From Pseudidiomarina taiwanensis (GTDB lineage Bacteria > Pseudomonadota > Gammaproteobacteria > Enterobacterales > Alteromonadaceae): a stretch of 64,000 nucleotides of DNA. A program made the translations under genes and the position numbers. Shown here in pieces: positions 56,466 to 64,000 of the stretch. The stretch spans positions 186,001 to 250,000 of the forward strand of contig NZ_PIQG01000001.1 in assembly GCF_003987435.1 (NCBI RefSeq), in the 5' to 3' direction. The notes below the pieces were generated by a model. The model had not been told where the DNA came from. It did not search any database and saw only the letters and a program-made list of their open reading frames with translations. The number at the start of each line of letters is the position of its first letter. Position 1 is the first letter of the stretch.

Positions 56466-57002
56466 TTACTTAGGTTTGCGTAACTGCGCGGCGCGGGCAA
56501 ACGCACGCTCGCGCCAAGCATTGACCACGGACTGCCGCCACAATAGGCGGATGCTCAAATAACCCGCTGCGCTGGCGACCATCCCGCAGATCAAGCAACC
56601 CAATAAAAATGCCGGGCCTATGGTTTCGATACTGTTCATTAACCATTGCCAACTCAGTTCAAAACTGAAGGCTTGCGAGGGAGCGCCGATAATCCAGGTG
56701 CCCACCATATAGCAGAAGTAAAACATAGGAGGCATGGTAATTGGGTTTGAGACCCACACCATGGCCACCGACAGGGGCAAATTGACCCGCAGTGGAATTG
56801 CTGCAGCGGCAGCAAGAATCATCTGAAAGGGAACTGGAATAAAAGCACAGAAAAGCCCAACCGCAAACGCGCCTGCTGCAGAGCGTCGATTCAGATGCCA
56901 GAGGTTGGCATCGTGCAACAAACTCCCAAACATGCGTAAGCTACGACTGTTTTTGATCAGATCATGGTTCGGCATGATCCTTTTCATGAACTTCTTTGGC
57001 AT
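56466..57002 (-). CDS. DUF2062 inner-membrane protein
   Basis: A 178-aa membrane protein with three or four helices. NRRSAAGAFAVGLFCAFIPVPFQM and VSNPITMPPMFYFCYMVG are the DUF2062 signatures. The ends are basic and cytoplasmic. It lies between lolE and comEC, on the other strand, as in many gammaproteobacteria. Function is unknown. Confidence 0.9.
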   Translation of the reverse strand: MPKKFMKRIMPNHDLIKNSRSLRMFGSLLHDANLWHLNRRSAAGAFAVGLFCAFIPVPFQMILAAAAAIPLRVNLPLSVAMVWVSNPITMPPMFYFCYMVGTWIIGAPSQAFSFELSWQWLMNSIETIGPAFLLGCLICGMVASAAGYLSIRLLWRQSVVNAWRERAFARAAQLRKPK

Positions 57003-57022
57003 AGTGACCTTTTAAAGGTAAG

Positions 57023-59317
57023 GTGCAACAAACCATGGATAGGTGGTTGCTTTCACTCACTACGGGCTACCTCACCGTAATTCTGCGCGGCAGTTTACCA
57101 CAACTTGAAACAATCGCTACGCTGTTGGTACTGTTGTTGGTGGCGCTGGTCGCGTTTTGGCAGAGCCGTAATGTACATAATTTAGCACACTTACATACAG
57201 TTGCAGGACTCCTACTGGCGTTAATGCTAGGGATGATGGCAGGCGCTTTGGTGATTGTCAGCGAAATCAGTCGCAAAGAAGGTCTGGCGGAACACTTCAA
57301 GCAATCGCGAACGCTGACCTTTACCATTACTGAAATCCCCCGCCAACAGGATGACTTTATCCAATTGCAAGGGGTTTGGCAGACGGCAACAAGGCGCTAT
57401 CTATTGCGCTTAAACTGGTATGATGCGCCCCCTCAAGTCACTCCGCGCGCCGGTCAAACCTGGCGTCTTAAGGTCAAACTGCGTGCCCCACAAGGCCCAC
57501 GCAATCAAGGTGGTTTTTTCTATCATCGTTATTTACTGGGCGAACGAATTGATGCACTTGGCAGCATTGATAGCGGCGTTGTACTCGAATCAAATACTCA
57601 GTTGCGCCAGCGTATTTACGAAAAGCTTCAATCCCTGCAGCTTGAGTCGAACCTAGCTGGGGTTGTCCCCGCGCTGTTATTAGGTGAACGGCAGCACTTG
57701 CGAGATGAAGATTGGTTTGTTTTGCAACGCACTGGGCTGGCACATTTGATCGCAATTTCTGGCTTACATTTGGCCTTAGTCGCGGCAGGGCTATTTGCGC
57801 TAAGTCGCTATTTACTGCCGCTCTTTTATCGTCGTCGCAGTCAACGTGAGCAGGCCAACATGCTACCGCTTGCGCTGCTGATCAGTTTGTCTGGAAGTTT
57901 GTGCTACGCCTATCTTGCCGGCTTTGCCACGGCAACGCTGCGAGCATGGTTGATGGTCGCTGTGGTATTACTGCACAAGTTGGTACGAACGCGCACGTCA
58001 GCGGGCCGAATTTTACTGCGTGCAGGAACACTGGTGATGCTATTGCAACCGTTGGCACCGCTGCAAATTGGTTTTTGGTTATCCATCGGCGCTGTTGCTG
58101 CGATATTACTGATGCAGTGGCGTTGGACGCCGATTCAAGGTCGCTTGCGTGGTCTTCGCATGCTCTGGCGGCTCGAGCTATTTTTGACCTTGGCCCTGTG
58201 GCCGTTAACGCTAATGTGGTTTGGGGGGTTGGCAATGCTGGCGCCACTGACCAATTTATTGGTCGTGCCGATTGTATCGTTTTGGACCTTACCTTTATTG
58301 TTCTTCAGCGCTCTTAGCTTGAGTTTTTATGGGCTTTCAAGTTGGCTTACGGAAATCGCATTATGGCCGTTAGAGCAGCTCTGGCCTGCATTAACCGAAC
58401 TTGCCGAGGCGCCATGGCAATGGCTGGATCAGAGCGAGATAAATTCGGTGATGCTCACACTGATGGTGCTGGTAGCGGCTTTGTTGCCGGTGGCGCTGAG
58501 AGTGCGCACAGCACTCATTGCAGTCACTGTGCTGGGGTATTACATTTTTGATACTCCGCGGTTATATCAGCCGCAACTGGTTCTTCATATTCTCGATGTT
58601 GAGCAAGGCAGCGCTATGGTTCTAGAGCGCTACGGGCGCGCGCTTTTGGTGGACACCGCAGTGCAATACCAACATGGAGGCAGTATGGCCGAGCGAGTCA
58701 TTCTACCGTTTTTGCGGGCGCGTAAGTTAACTCCCGAACTGGCATTTATTAGCCATACCGATGCAGACCATCGTGGCGGCTATCAAGTACTTCAGCAGCA
58801 CTACCCACAGCTGAGTTGGTTTGGAGCGAGCACCCAGTATCCGTGCGTGAGTGGACAGCAGGGCAATTGGCAGGGAGTAAGATGGCAGGTTTTGCATCCA
58901 CAGCAGGTGGGTGACAACTCAGCCAATAATGATTCGTGTGTCATTTCATTTCAATTAGATGAGTTTACGCTGCTGTATCCCGGCGACATTGAGCAAAAGG
59001 CTGAACAACAGCTGCTGGCGCAACTGGCACCGCTGGCCGCGACCGTCTTAGTGTTACCTCACCACGGCAGTAAGAGCTCTTCAAGTCGGTTATTTCTGCA
59101 AACCGTGAGTCCGCAACTGGCCGTTATCAGCCGTGGTCGGAATAACCCATATAAACAACCTCATCGCAGTGTGCTTGAACGTTTAACAGAGTTAAAAATT
59201 CAGGTGCTGGATACCGCTCGTGGCGGCCAAATATCTATTTACACAGATGGGTATAAGTGGACTGCAGAGCAGCCTTGGCAGGCAAGCGGTCGGGCTTGGT
59301 TTGATCGGGATAACTAG
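57023..59317 (+). CDS. comEC: ComEC/Rec2-family DNA uptake channel
   Basis: A 764-aa inner-membrane protein that admits single-stranded DNA in natural transformation. GTG 57023 is preceded by AAAGG; ATG 57035 (MDRWLLS) is an alternative. Layout: N-terminal helices, an OB-like periplasmic domain, the competence domain (GLAHLIAISGLHLALVAAG) with many helices, and a C-terminal metallo-beta-lactamase domain from about 510 (ISHTDADHRGGY, YPGDIEQKAE, VLPHHGSKSSSS). Full length suggests the strain could take up DNA, in keeping with the acquired island. Confidence 0.94.
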   Translation: MQQTMDRWLLSLTTGYLTVILRGSLPQLETIATLLVLLLVALVAFWQSRNVHNLAHLHTVAGLLLALMLGMMAGALVIVSEISRKEGLAEHFKQSRTLTFTITEIPRQQDDFIQLQGVWQTATRRYLLRLNWYDAPPQVTPRAGQTWRLKVKLRAPQGPRNQGGFFYHRYLLGERIDALGSIDSGVVLESNTQLRQRIYEKLQSLQLESNLAGVVPALLLGERQHLRDEDWFVLQRTGLAHLIAISGLHLALVAAGLFALSRYLLPLFYRRRSQREQANMLPLALLISLSGSLCYAYLAGFATATLRAWLMVAVVLLHKLVRTRTSAGRILLRAGTLVMLLQPLAPLQIGFWLSIGAVAAILLMQWRWTPIQGRLRGLRMLWRLELFLTLALWPLTLMWFGGLAMLAPLTNLLVVPIVSFWTLPLLFFSALSLSFYGLSSWLTEIALWPLEQLWPALTELAEAPWQWLDQSEINSVMLTLMVLVAALLPVALRVRTALIAVTVLGYYIFDTPRLYQPQLVLHILDVEQGSAMVLERYGRALLVDTAVQYQHGGSMAERVILPFLRARKLTPELAFISHTDADHRGGYQVLQQHYPQLSWFGASTQYPCVSGQQGNWQGVRWQVLHPQQVGDNSANNDSCVISFQLDEFTLLYPGDIEQKAEQQLLAQLAPLAATVLVLPHHGSKSSSSRLFLQTVSPQLAVISRGRNNPYKQPHRSVLERLTELKIQVLDTARGGQISIYTDGYKWTAEQPWQASGRAWFDRDN

Positions 59318-59376
59318 CCAGCGCGGCATATTAGCGTTTAGAATAGAGACGTTATTCATTTATATAGCGATAGTGC

Positions 59377-61134
59377 ATGAGTCAAAATACCGCGAAGCAA
59401 CGCACCTTTCGGCGCCTAATGGGGTATATCAAACCCTATCGAGCTGCATTTATTTTCTCGATCGTTGGGATGTTAGGTTACGCCGCAGTCGATACTTTTT
59501 TCTTTTCTCAAATTGAAACGTTGATTGACGATGGCTTAACCAACCAAAACTCTAAAATATTGATCTATGGTGCGATTTTCGTACCAGTTGTATTTATAGC
59601 GCGAGGCTTATTTAACTTTATTTCGACCTACTTCCTAAATTGGGTCGGGTTTCGCGTGGTCACAACGCTGCGACAACAGCTGTTCGACCATATGATGAAG
59701 TTGCCCGTCGCTTTTCATGACCGTCACTCAACCGGTGATTTAATTTCAAAAATAACCTACACCACTCAACAAGTTGCGGAAGCGTCGAGTCGGGCGATTC
59801 TGATTCTTATTCGCGAGGGCGCATTTGTTCTAGGCTTGCTTGGTTTGATGTTTTATCACAGCTGGCAATTATCCTTAGTGTTTTTGGTGGTAGGGCCGCT
59901 GATTGCGAAAATCGTAGGCGTGGTATCGAAGCGCTTTCGGAAAGTTTCGAGTCGGATTCAAACGGCAATGGGGAATGTGACTACGACCGCCGAGCAAATG
60001 ATTAATGGCCACAAAGTTGTGGTCATGTACGAAGGGCAAAAGCGGGAATCGAAGCGCTTTAACGACATCAACAATGTCACCCGTAATCAAAATATGAAGC
60101 TGATTAATACCCAGACCTTGAGTACCTCTTTGATTCAGTTGATTGCTTCATTCAGCTTATCGATGGTTTTGGTGTTGGCGAGCTTCCCACAAATGTTAGC
60201 TGAACTGTCAGCGGGTGCTTTTACAACCTTACTGACCGCAATGATCATGTTGTTGCGCCCGCTCAAGCAACTGACCACGGTCAATAGTGATTTTCAGCGC
60301 GGGATTGCCGCAGCGCAGAGCATTTTTGAGGTGCTCGACCATGAACCTGAAATTGATCAGGGCAGCAAGTCATTGACGCGAGCGAAAGGTGAGATTTGTT
60401 TTGATGACGTGTTGTTTCGTTATGATGAAGCCGATACCCCAGCGCTTGATCATGTCAGTTTCACCGTTACTGCAGGTAAAACCTTAGCTCTGGTGGGCCG
60501 CTCTGGTAGTGGTAAATCGACTATTTCTAACTTGCTGACGCGGTTCTACTCGCCACAAGCGGGGCAAATTCGCCTTGATGGTGAAAATATTTATGACTAT
60601 AAGCTAAAGCACTTACGCCGTCAGTTTGCTTTGGTCTCGCAGCACGTCACCTTATTTAATGACACCATTGCCAACAATATTGCCTATGGAGCCCATGGCG
60701 AGGTGAGCGCTGAACAGATTCGGCAAGCAGCGGAACAAGCCTATGTCACCGAATTTACCGATAACCTGCCACTTGGTTTAGATACTATGGTGGGTGAAAA
60801 TGGAGTGATGCTCTCAGGTGGACAACGGCAACGTATTGCCATTGCTCGGGCGTTACTCCGTGATGCACCTATTTTAATTTTGGATGAAGCGACCTCTGCC
60901 CTTGATACGGAATCTGAGCGCCACATTCAAAGCGCATTGAGTCGCTTACAACAAAATCGAACGTCAATCGTTATCGCCCATCGCCTATCCACCATTGAAA
61001 GTGCGGATGAGATTTTGGTGATGGAAGATGGTCGTGTGGTCGAGCGGGGGACACATGCCGAGTTGCTTGAGCGTAAAGGCGCGTATCACCAATTATATCG
61101 CTTACAATTTAGTCACGAAACGCCGGTGGAATAG
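59377..61134 (+). CDS. msbA: Lipid A export ATP-binding/permease protein MsbA
   Basis: A 585-aa ABC half-transporter that flips core-lipid A across the inner membrane. Six helices (about 25-310) are followed by the ATPase: Walker A GRSGSGKST (about 374-382), signature LSGGQRQRIAIARALL (about 478-493) and Walker B ILILDEATSALD. HDRHSTGDLISKITY and the coupling region are typical. It lies 5 bases before lpxK, the common msbA-lpxK pairing. Confidence 0.96.
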   Translation: MSQNTAKQRTFRRLMGYIKPYRAAFIFSIVGMLGYAAVDTFFFSQIETLIDDGLTNQNSKILIYGAIFVPVVFIARGLFNFISTYFLNWVGFRVVTTLRQQLFDHMMKLPVAFHDRHSTGDLISKITYTTQQVAEASSRAILILIREGAFVLGLLGLMFYHSWQLSLVFLVVGPLIAKIVGVVSKRFRKVSSRIQTAMGNVTTTAEQMINGHKVVVMYEGQKRESKRFNDINNVTRNQNMKLINTQTLSTSLIQLIASFSLSMVLVLASFPQMLAELSAGAFTTLLTAMIMLLRPLKQLTTVNSDFQRGIAAAQSIFEVLDHEPEIDQGSKSLTRAKGEICFDDVLFRYDEADTPALDHVSFTVTAGKTLALVGRSGSGKSTISNLLTRFYSPQAGQIRLDGENIYDYKLKHLRRQFALVSQHVTLFNDTIANNIAYGAHGEVSAEQIRQAAEQAYVTEFTDNLPLGLDTMVGENGVMLSGGQRQRIAIARALLRDAPILILDEATSALDTESERHIQSALSRLQQNRTSIVIAHRLSTIESADEILVMEDGRVVERGTHAELLERKGAYHQLYRLQFSHETPVE

Positions 61135-61139
61135 AGTTC

Positions 61140-62129
61140 ATGTGGCTGCAACAACAGTGGTATAAAGCCTACTTAAACCCGCTACTACTGGTGTTGTTCC
61201 CCTTGCATTGGTTGTTTGTGGTGGTCAGCAGTATCCGGACTCGAATGGGCATTCGCTCAAGTCGTACCCGGCAATCACCGGTCCCGATTTGGGTGGTGGG
61301 AAATTTGACGGTGGGTGGCGCCGGTAAAACTCCAACCACATTGTCATTGGTCAAATGGCTGCGACAGCGCCATATCAAAGTCGGCATCGTAACGCGCGGT
61401 TATGGCGGCACGGGTCCGTTTCCGTGTTTAGTTCAGCCTGATTCCGCAGTCGAAGTGGTGGGTGATGAGCCTTTGTTGCTTGCCAAACAAACTCAGGTGC
61501 CAATGGCGGCTGCGCCAAATCGCCAACAAGCCGTTGAACTGTTGTGTCAACAGCATCCAGATCTGCAACTTATTCTCAGTGATGATGGCCTGCAGCATTA
61601 TGCCTTGCCGCGCCAGTTAGAGATTGTGGTGGTGGATGGCGAGCGTGGTTTTGGCAACGGCTGGCGCTTACCTATTGGCCCCCTGCGAGAACCATTAAGC
61701 CGCCTCAAACGCAGCGAGATTGTGGTGCAAAATGGGAATAGCGAATCCCCCTTAGTTGCCGAGGCGATGCTATTTCAATTGCGTCCGTGCGGTTGGTATC
61801 GGGTGAGTGATGGTCAAGCCGTGGACGCGCCACAGTACATCGATCTTGCCTGTGCCGGGATTGCGCATCCGCAGCGCTTCTTTAACACCCTAAAGAACTT
61901 GGGCTATCAAGACTTTAGCCAGCGTGAATTTGCCGATCACCATTCCTTTAAGGCTGCGGATTTTGCCGCAGTTGACCCCGATCAATGCGTGGTGATGACC
62001 GAAAAAGATGCGGACAAATGCGCAGGTTTTGCCAAAGAAAATTGGTACTATTTACGGGTTGAAGCAGATTTCCCAGAGCAATTTTGGCAACATATTGAAC
62101 GACAACTGCACCGCGCAAAAATAGTTTAG
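61140..62129 (+). CDS. lpxK: Tetraacyldisaccharide 4'-kinase
   Basis: A 329-aa inner-membrane-associated kinase that phosphorylates the 4' position of the lipid A disaccharide. One N-terminal membrane helix precedes the P-loop GNLTVGGAGKTPTT (about 54-67); GIVTRGYGG, LILSDDGLQHYAL with the catalytic Asp, and VMTEKDADKC follow. Size is normal. It stands between msbA and the ycaR-like gene. Confidence 0.96.
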   Translation: MWLQQQWYKAYLNPLLLVLFPLHWLFVVVSSIRTRMGIRSSRTRQSPVPIWVVGNLTVGGAGKTPTTLSLVKWLRQRHIKVGIVTRGYGGTGPFPCLVQPDSAVEVVGDEPLLLAKQTQVPMAAAPNRQQAVELLCQQHPDLQLILSDDGLQHYALPRQLEIVVVDGERGFGNGWRLPIGPLREPLSRLKRSEIVVQNGNSESPLVAEAMLFQLRPCGWYRVSDGQAVDAPQYIDLACAGIAHPQRFFNTLKNLGYQDFSQREFADHHSFKAADFAAVDPDQCVVMTEKDADKCAGFAKENWYYLRVEADFPEQFWQHIERQLHRAKIV

Positions 62130-62139
62130 AGCGAGAATA

Positions 62140-62343
62140 ATGAGTATCGAACCCGAACTACTAGCGATTTTGGCCTGCCCCCAATGCAAGGGGAAACTGG
62201 TCTATTTGAAACAAGCCGAACCAGCAGCGCTGATTTGTCGTGGTTGCCAACTTAGCTTTCCCGTTGAAAATGATATTCCTCAATTAATCCTAACGGCAGC
62301 AACTGAGCTTAGCCGTGCTGAATTGGAGCAATTGCCGTCATGA
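62140..62343 (+). CDS. ycaR: Trm112/YcaR-family protein
   Basis: A 67-aa zinc-ribbon-like protein of the Trm112 family. [17 protein letters not shown] and [20 protein letters not shown] give two CxxC pairs (Cys13/16 and about Cys33/36). It is placed, as usual, between lpxK and kdsB and overlaps kdsB by 4 bases. Its bacterial role is unclear. Confidence 0.92.
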   Translation: MSIEPELLAILACPQCKGKLVYLKQAEPAALICRGCQLSFPVENDIPQLILTAATELSRAELEQLPS

Positions 62344-63092
62344 GTTTTACTGTCATCATTCCAGCTCGCTATGCCTCCACTCGGTTGCCGGGTAAGCCGC
62401 TTGCCTTGATCGGACAAAAACCGATGATTCAGCATGTGTATGAACGGGCTGCCGCGGCAGGTGCTGCTGAGGTGATTGTCGCTACGGATGATGAACGTAT
62501 TCTTAAAGCGGTTGAGGGTTTTGGTGGGCGCGCAATGATGACCGCAAGTCACCATCAGTCTGGAACCGAACGAATTGCTGAAGTGATTGATTATCTGGCG
62601 ATTGCCGATGATCAAGTGGTGGTCAATGTGCAAGGTGACGAACCCTTTATTCCACCAGAAATTATTCGCCAAGTGGCGGATAATTTAGCGAATCAGCGTC
62701 TTGCGCAGATGGCAACTCTGGCGGTACCGATGGAGTCGATTGACGAAGTCATGAGCCCTCACGCGGTTAAGGTGGTAACCGATGCCAATGGCTACGCCTT
62801 GTATTTTTCGCGAGCACCGATCCCGTATGAACGTGATGGGATGGCGCAGCAGCAGCTGGGACAGTTAGCGCATTACCATCGCCATATCGGTATTTATGCT
62901 TACCGGGCTGGATTTGTATGGCGTTATATCGAGTGGCCAGCAAGCCCTTTAGAGCAAATTGAATCGCTCGAGCAATTGCGGGTCCTGTGGTACGGTGAGC
63001 GGATTCATGTGGCGGAGGCGATTGTAACGCCGCCGGCAGGGATCGATACCCCTGCCGACTTAGCCCGTGCTAATTCGCAATTATTCGACTGA
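62340..63092 (+). CDS. kdsB: CMP-KDO synthetase
   Basis: A 250-aa cytidylyltransferase that activates KDO for lipopolysaccharide assembly. [19 protein letters not shown] is the nucleotide loop; [32 protein letters not shown] with the metal-binding Asp, and [10 protein letters not shown] follow. Length agrees with E. coli KdsB. It closes the msbA-lpxK-ycaR-kdsB run. Confidence 0.97.
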   Translation: MSFTVIIPARYASTRLPGKPLALIGQKPMIQHVYERAAAAGAAEVIVATDDERILKAVEGFGGRAMMTASHHQSGTERIAEVIDYLAIADDQVVVNVQGDEPFIPPEIIRQVADNLANQRLAQMATLAVPMESIDEVMSPHAVKVVTDANGYALYFSRAPIPYERDGMAQQQLGQLAHYHRHIGIYAYRAGFVWRYIEWPASPLEQIESLEQLRVLWYGERIHVAEAIVTPPAGIDTPADLARANSQLFD

Positions 63093-63139
63093 TATCTTGA
63101 CTAAATCTAATAATCATCACTAATTAGTGAAATTTACAC

Positions 63140-64000
63140 TTATTTTTTCAGCGGTTTGAACTCGCGCTGAGCTTCACCCGTGTAAAGTTGACGCGGGCGA
63201 CCGATTTTCTGGTTCGCTTCGCTCATCATTTCGTGCCAGTGTGAAATCCAACCGACAGTGCGTGATAACGCGAAAATCACAGTAAACATATTGGTTGGGA
63301 TACCAATTGCTTTAAGGATGATACCAGAATAGAAGTCAACATTCGGATACAACTTCTTCTCGACGAAGTACGGATCTTCAAGCGCGATACGCTCAAGCTC
63401 CATTGCGACATCTAACAGTGGATCTTGAATGTTCAATTCATTCAATACTTCGTGCGCGCTTTCACGCATCACGGTCGCGCGTGGATCAAAGTTTTTGTAG
63501 ACCCGATGACCAAAGCCCATCAAACGGAATGGGTCATTCTTATCTTTTGCTTTGTCGATGAACTTAGGAATGTTTTCGACTGAACCGATTTGCTTGAGCA
63601 TACGCAAACACGCTTCATTCGCACCACCATGCGCAGGACCCCAAAGTGATGCAACGCCCGCGGCGATACATGCATAAGGGTTAGCACCTGATGAGCCAGC
63701 TAGGCGCACAGTCGAGGTTGATGCGTTTTGCTCATGGTCCGCATGCAAGGTGAAGATACGATCCATCGCCCGGGCAATGGTTGGGCTGATTTCATAATCT
63801 TCTGCTGGGACCGAGAACATCATATTGAGGAAGTTCTCAGAGTAGCTGAGGTCGTTACGTGGATAAACGAACGGCTGACCAATGCTGAACTTGTATGCCA
63901 TGGCAGCGATCGTTGGCATTTTCGCAATTAAGCGAATCGCACTGCGTAAACGCTGGTTTTCGTCATGAATATCAAGGTCATCATGATAGAAGGATGACAG
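63140..64000 (-). CDS. gltA: Citrate synthase, 3' part (runs off the window)
   Basis: The last 286 codons of type II citrate synthase, which makes citrate from oxaloacetate and acetyl-CoA. The frame is open to the end of the window ([11 protein letters not shown] and on), so the internal ATG at 63919 is not the start. Active-site words are [10 protein letters not shown] with the first His, [15 protein letters not shown] with the second His and substrate-binding Arg, and [14 protein letters not shown] with the catalytic Asp. It is convergent with kdsB. Confidence 0.96.
   Translation of the reverse strand: MSSFYHDDLDIHDENQRLRSAIRLIAKMPTIAAMAYKFSIGQPFVYPRNDLSYSENFLNMMFSVPAEDYEISPTIARAMDRIFTLHADHEQNASTSTVRLAGSSGANPYACIAAGVASLWGPAHGGANEACLRMLKQIGSVENIPKFIDKAKDKNDPFRLMGFGHRVYKNFDPRATVMRESAHEVLNELNIQDPLLDVAMELERIALEDPYFVEKKLYPNVDFYSGIILKAIGIPTNMFTVIFALSRTVGWISHWHEMMSEANQKIGRPRQLYTGEAQREFKPLKK

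Overview
The window looks like the chromosome of a marine or halophilic gammaproteobacterium, most likely in or near Idiomarinaceae. This is inferred from gene order and protein character (mfd-csiV, lolCDE-DUF2062-comEC-msbA-lpxK-ycaR-kdsB, acnA beside a folM/folK-like pair); no database search was possible. It has two halves. Bases 1 to about 32,310 are a mosaic heavy-metal resistance island. Bases about 32,460 to 64,000 are ordinary core genome.

Island, left to right. A Cu/Ag-type P-ATPase with YHS and metal-binding N-terminal domains is followed by a strong terminator. Next is an ISPpu12-like ISL3-family element (2508-5880) bounded by 24-bp imperfect inverted repeats; besides its transposase it carries a CadR/PbrR-type MerR regulator, a CDF-type cation transporter and an LspA signal peptidase. 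Then come copA-cueR, divergent from a CopZ-like chaperone with a MerR-type promoter in each direction; a decayed IS630-family transposase; a fragment of an integron integrase beside an attC-like hairpin; a second MerR/CDF module (MerR-czcD-ynfA facing a second short CDF-like transporter); czcI-like/czcCBA for divalent cations; a small membrane protein; a LysE exporter; cusRS; a remnant fusing the start of a copper oxidase CopA to the end of CopB; copC, copD, an NTF2-like protein and a DUF411 protein; and cusCBA for Cu(I)/Ag(I), with a CusF domain fused to CusB. The right edge is a resolvase gene cut by a decayed IS3-family end.

Together the island offers cytoplasmic detection (CueR and two CadR/PbrR-like regulators), periplasmic detection (CusRS), inner-membrane export (two P-ATPases and three CDF proteins), periplasmic handling (CopC, CusF domain, DUF411) and trans-envelope efflux (CzcCBA, CusCBA).

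Core half. A 55-aa membrane protein with an FNR-like promoter, a DCC-family protein, an M16 peptidase lipoprotein, udk, a frameshifted nupC, tesB, acnA, folM and a short folK-like gene, an alkaline phosphatase, an ECF sigma operon with a putative anti-sigma factor and a PDZ protein, a secreted nuclease, a MarR regulator, csiV and mfd are followed by lolCDE, a DUF2062 gene, comEC, msbA, lpxK, ycaR, kdsB and the 3' part of gltA, which runs off the window.

No tRNA, rRNA or CRISPR array was seen. The best candidates for new biology are the CDF-like transporters with an N-terminal ferredoxin-like domain, no C-terminal domain and an altered metal site; the sigma/anti-sigma/PDZ operon; and the FNR-box small membrane protein.
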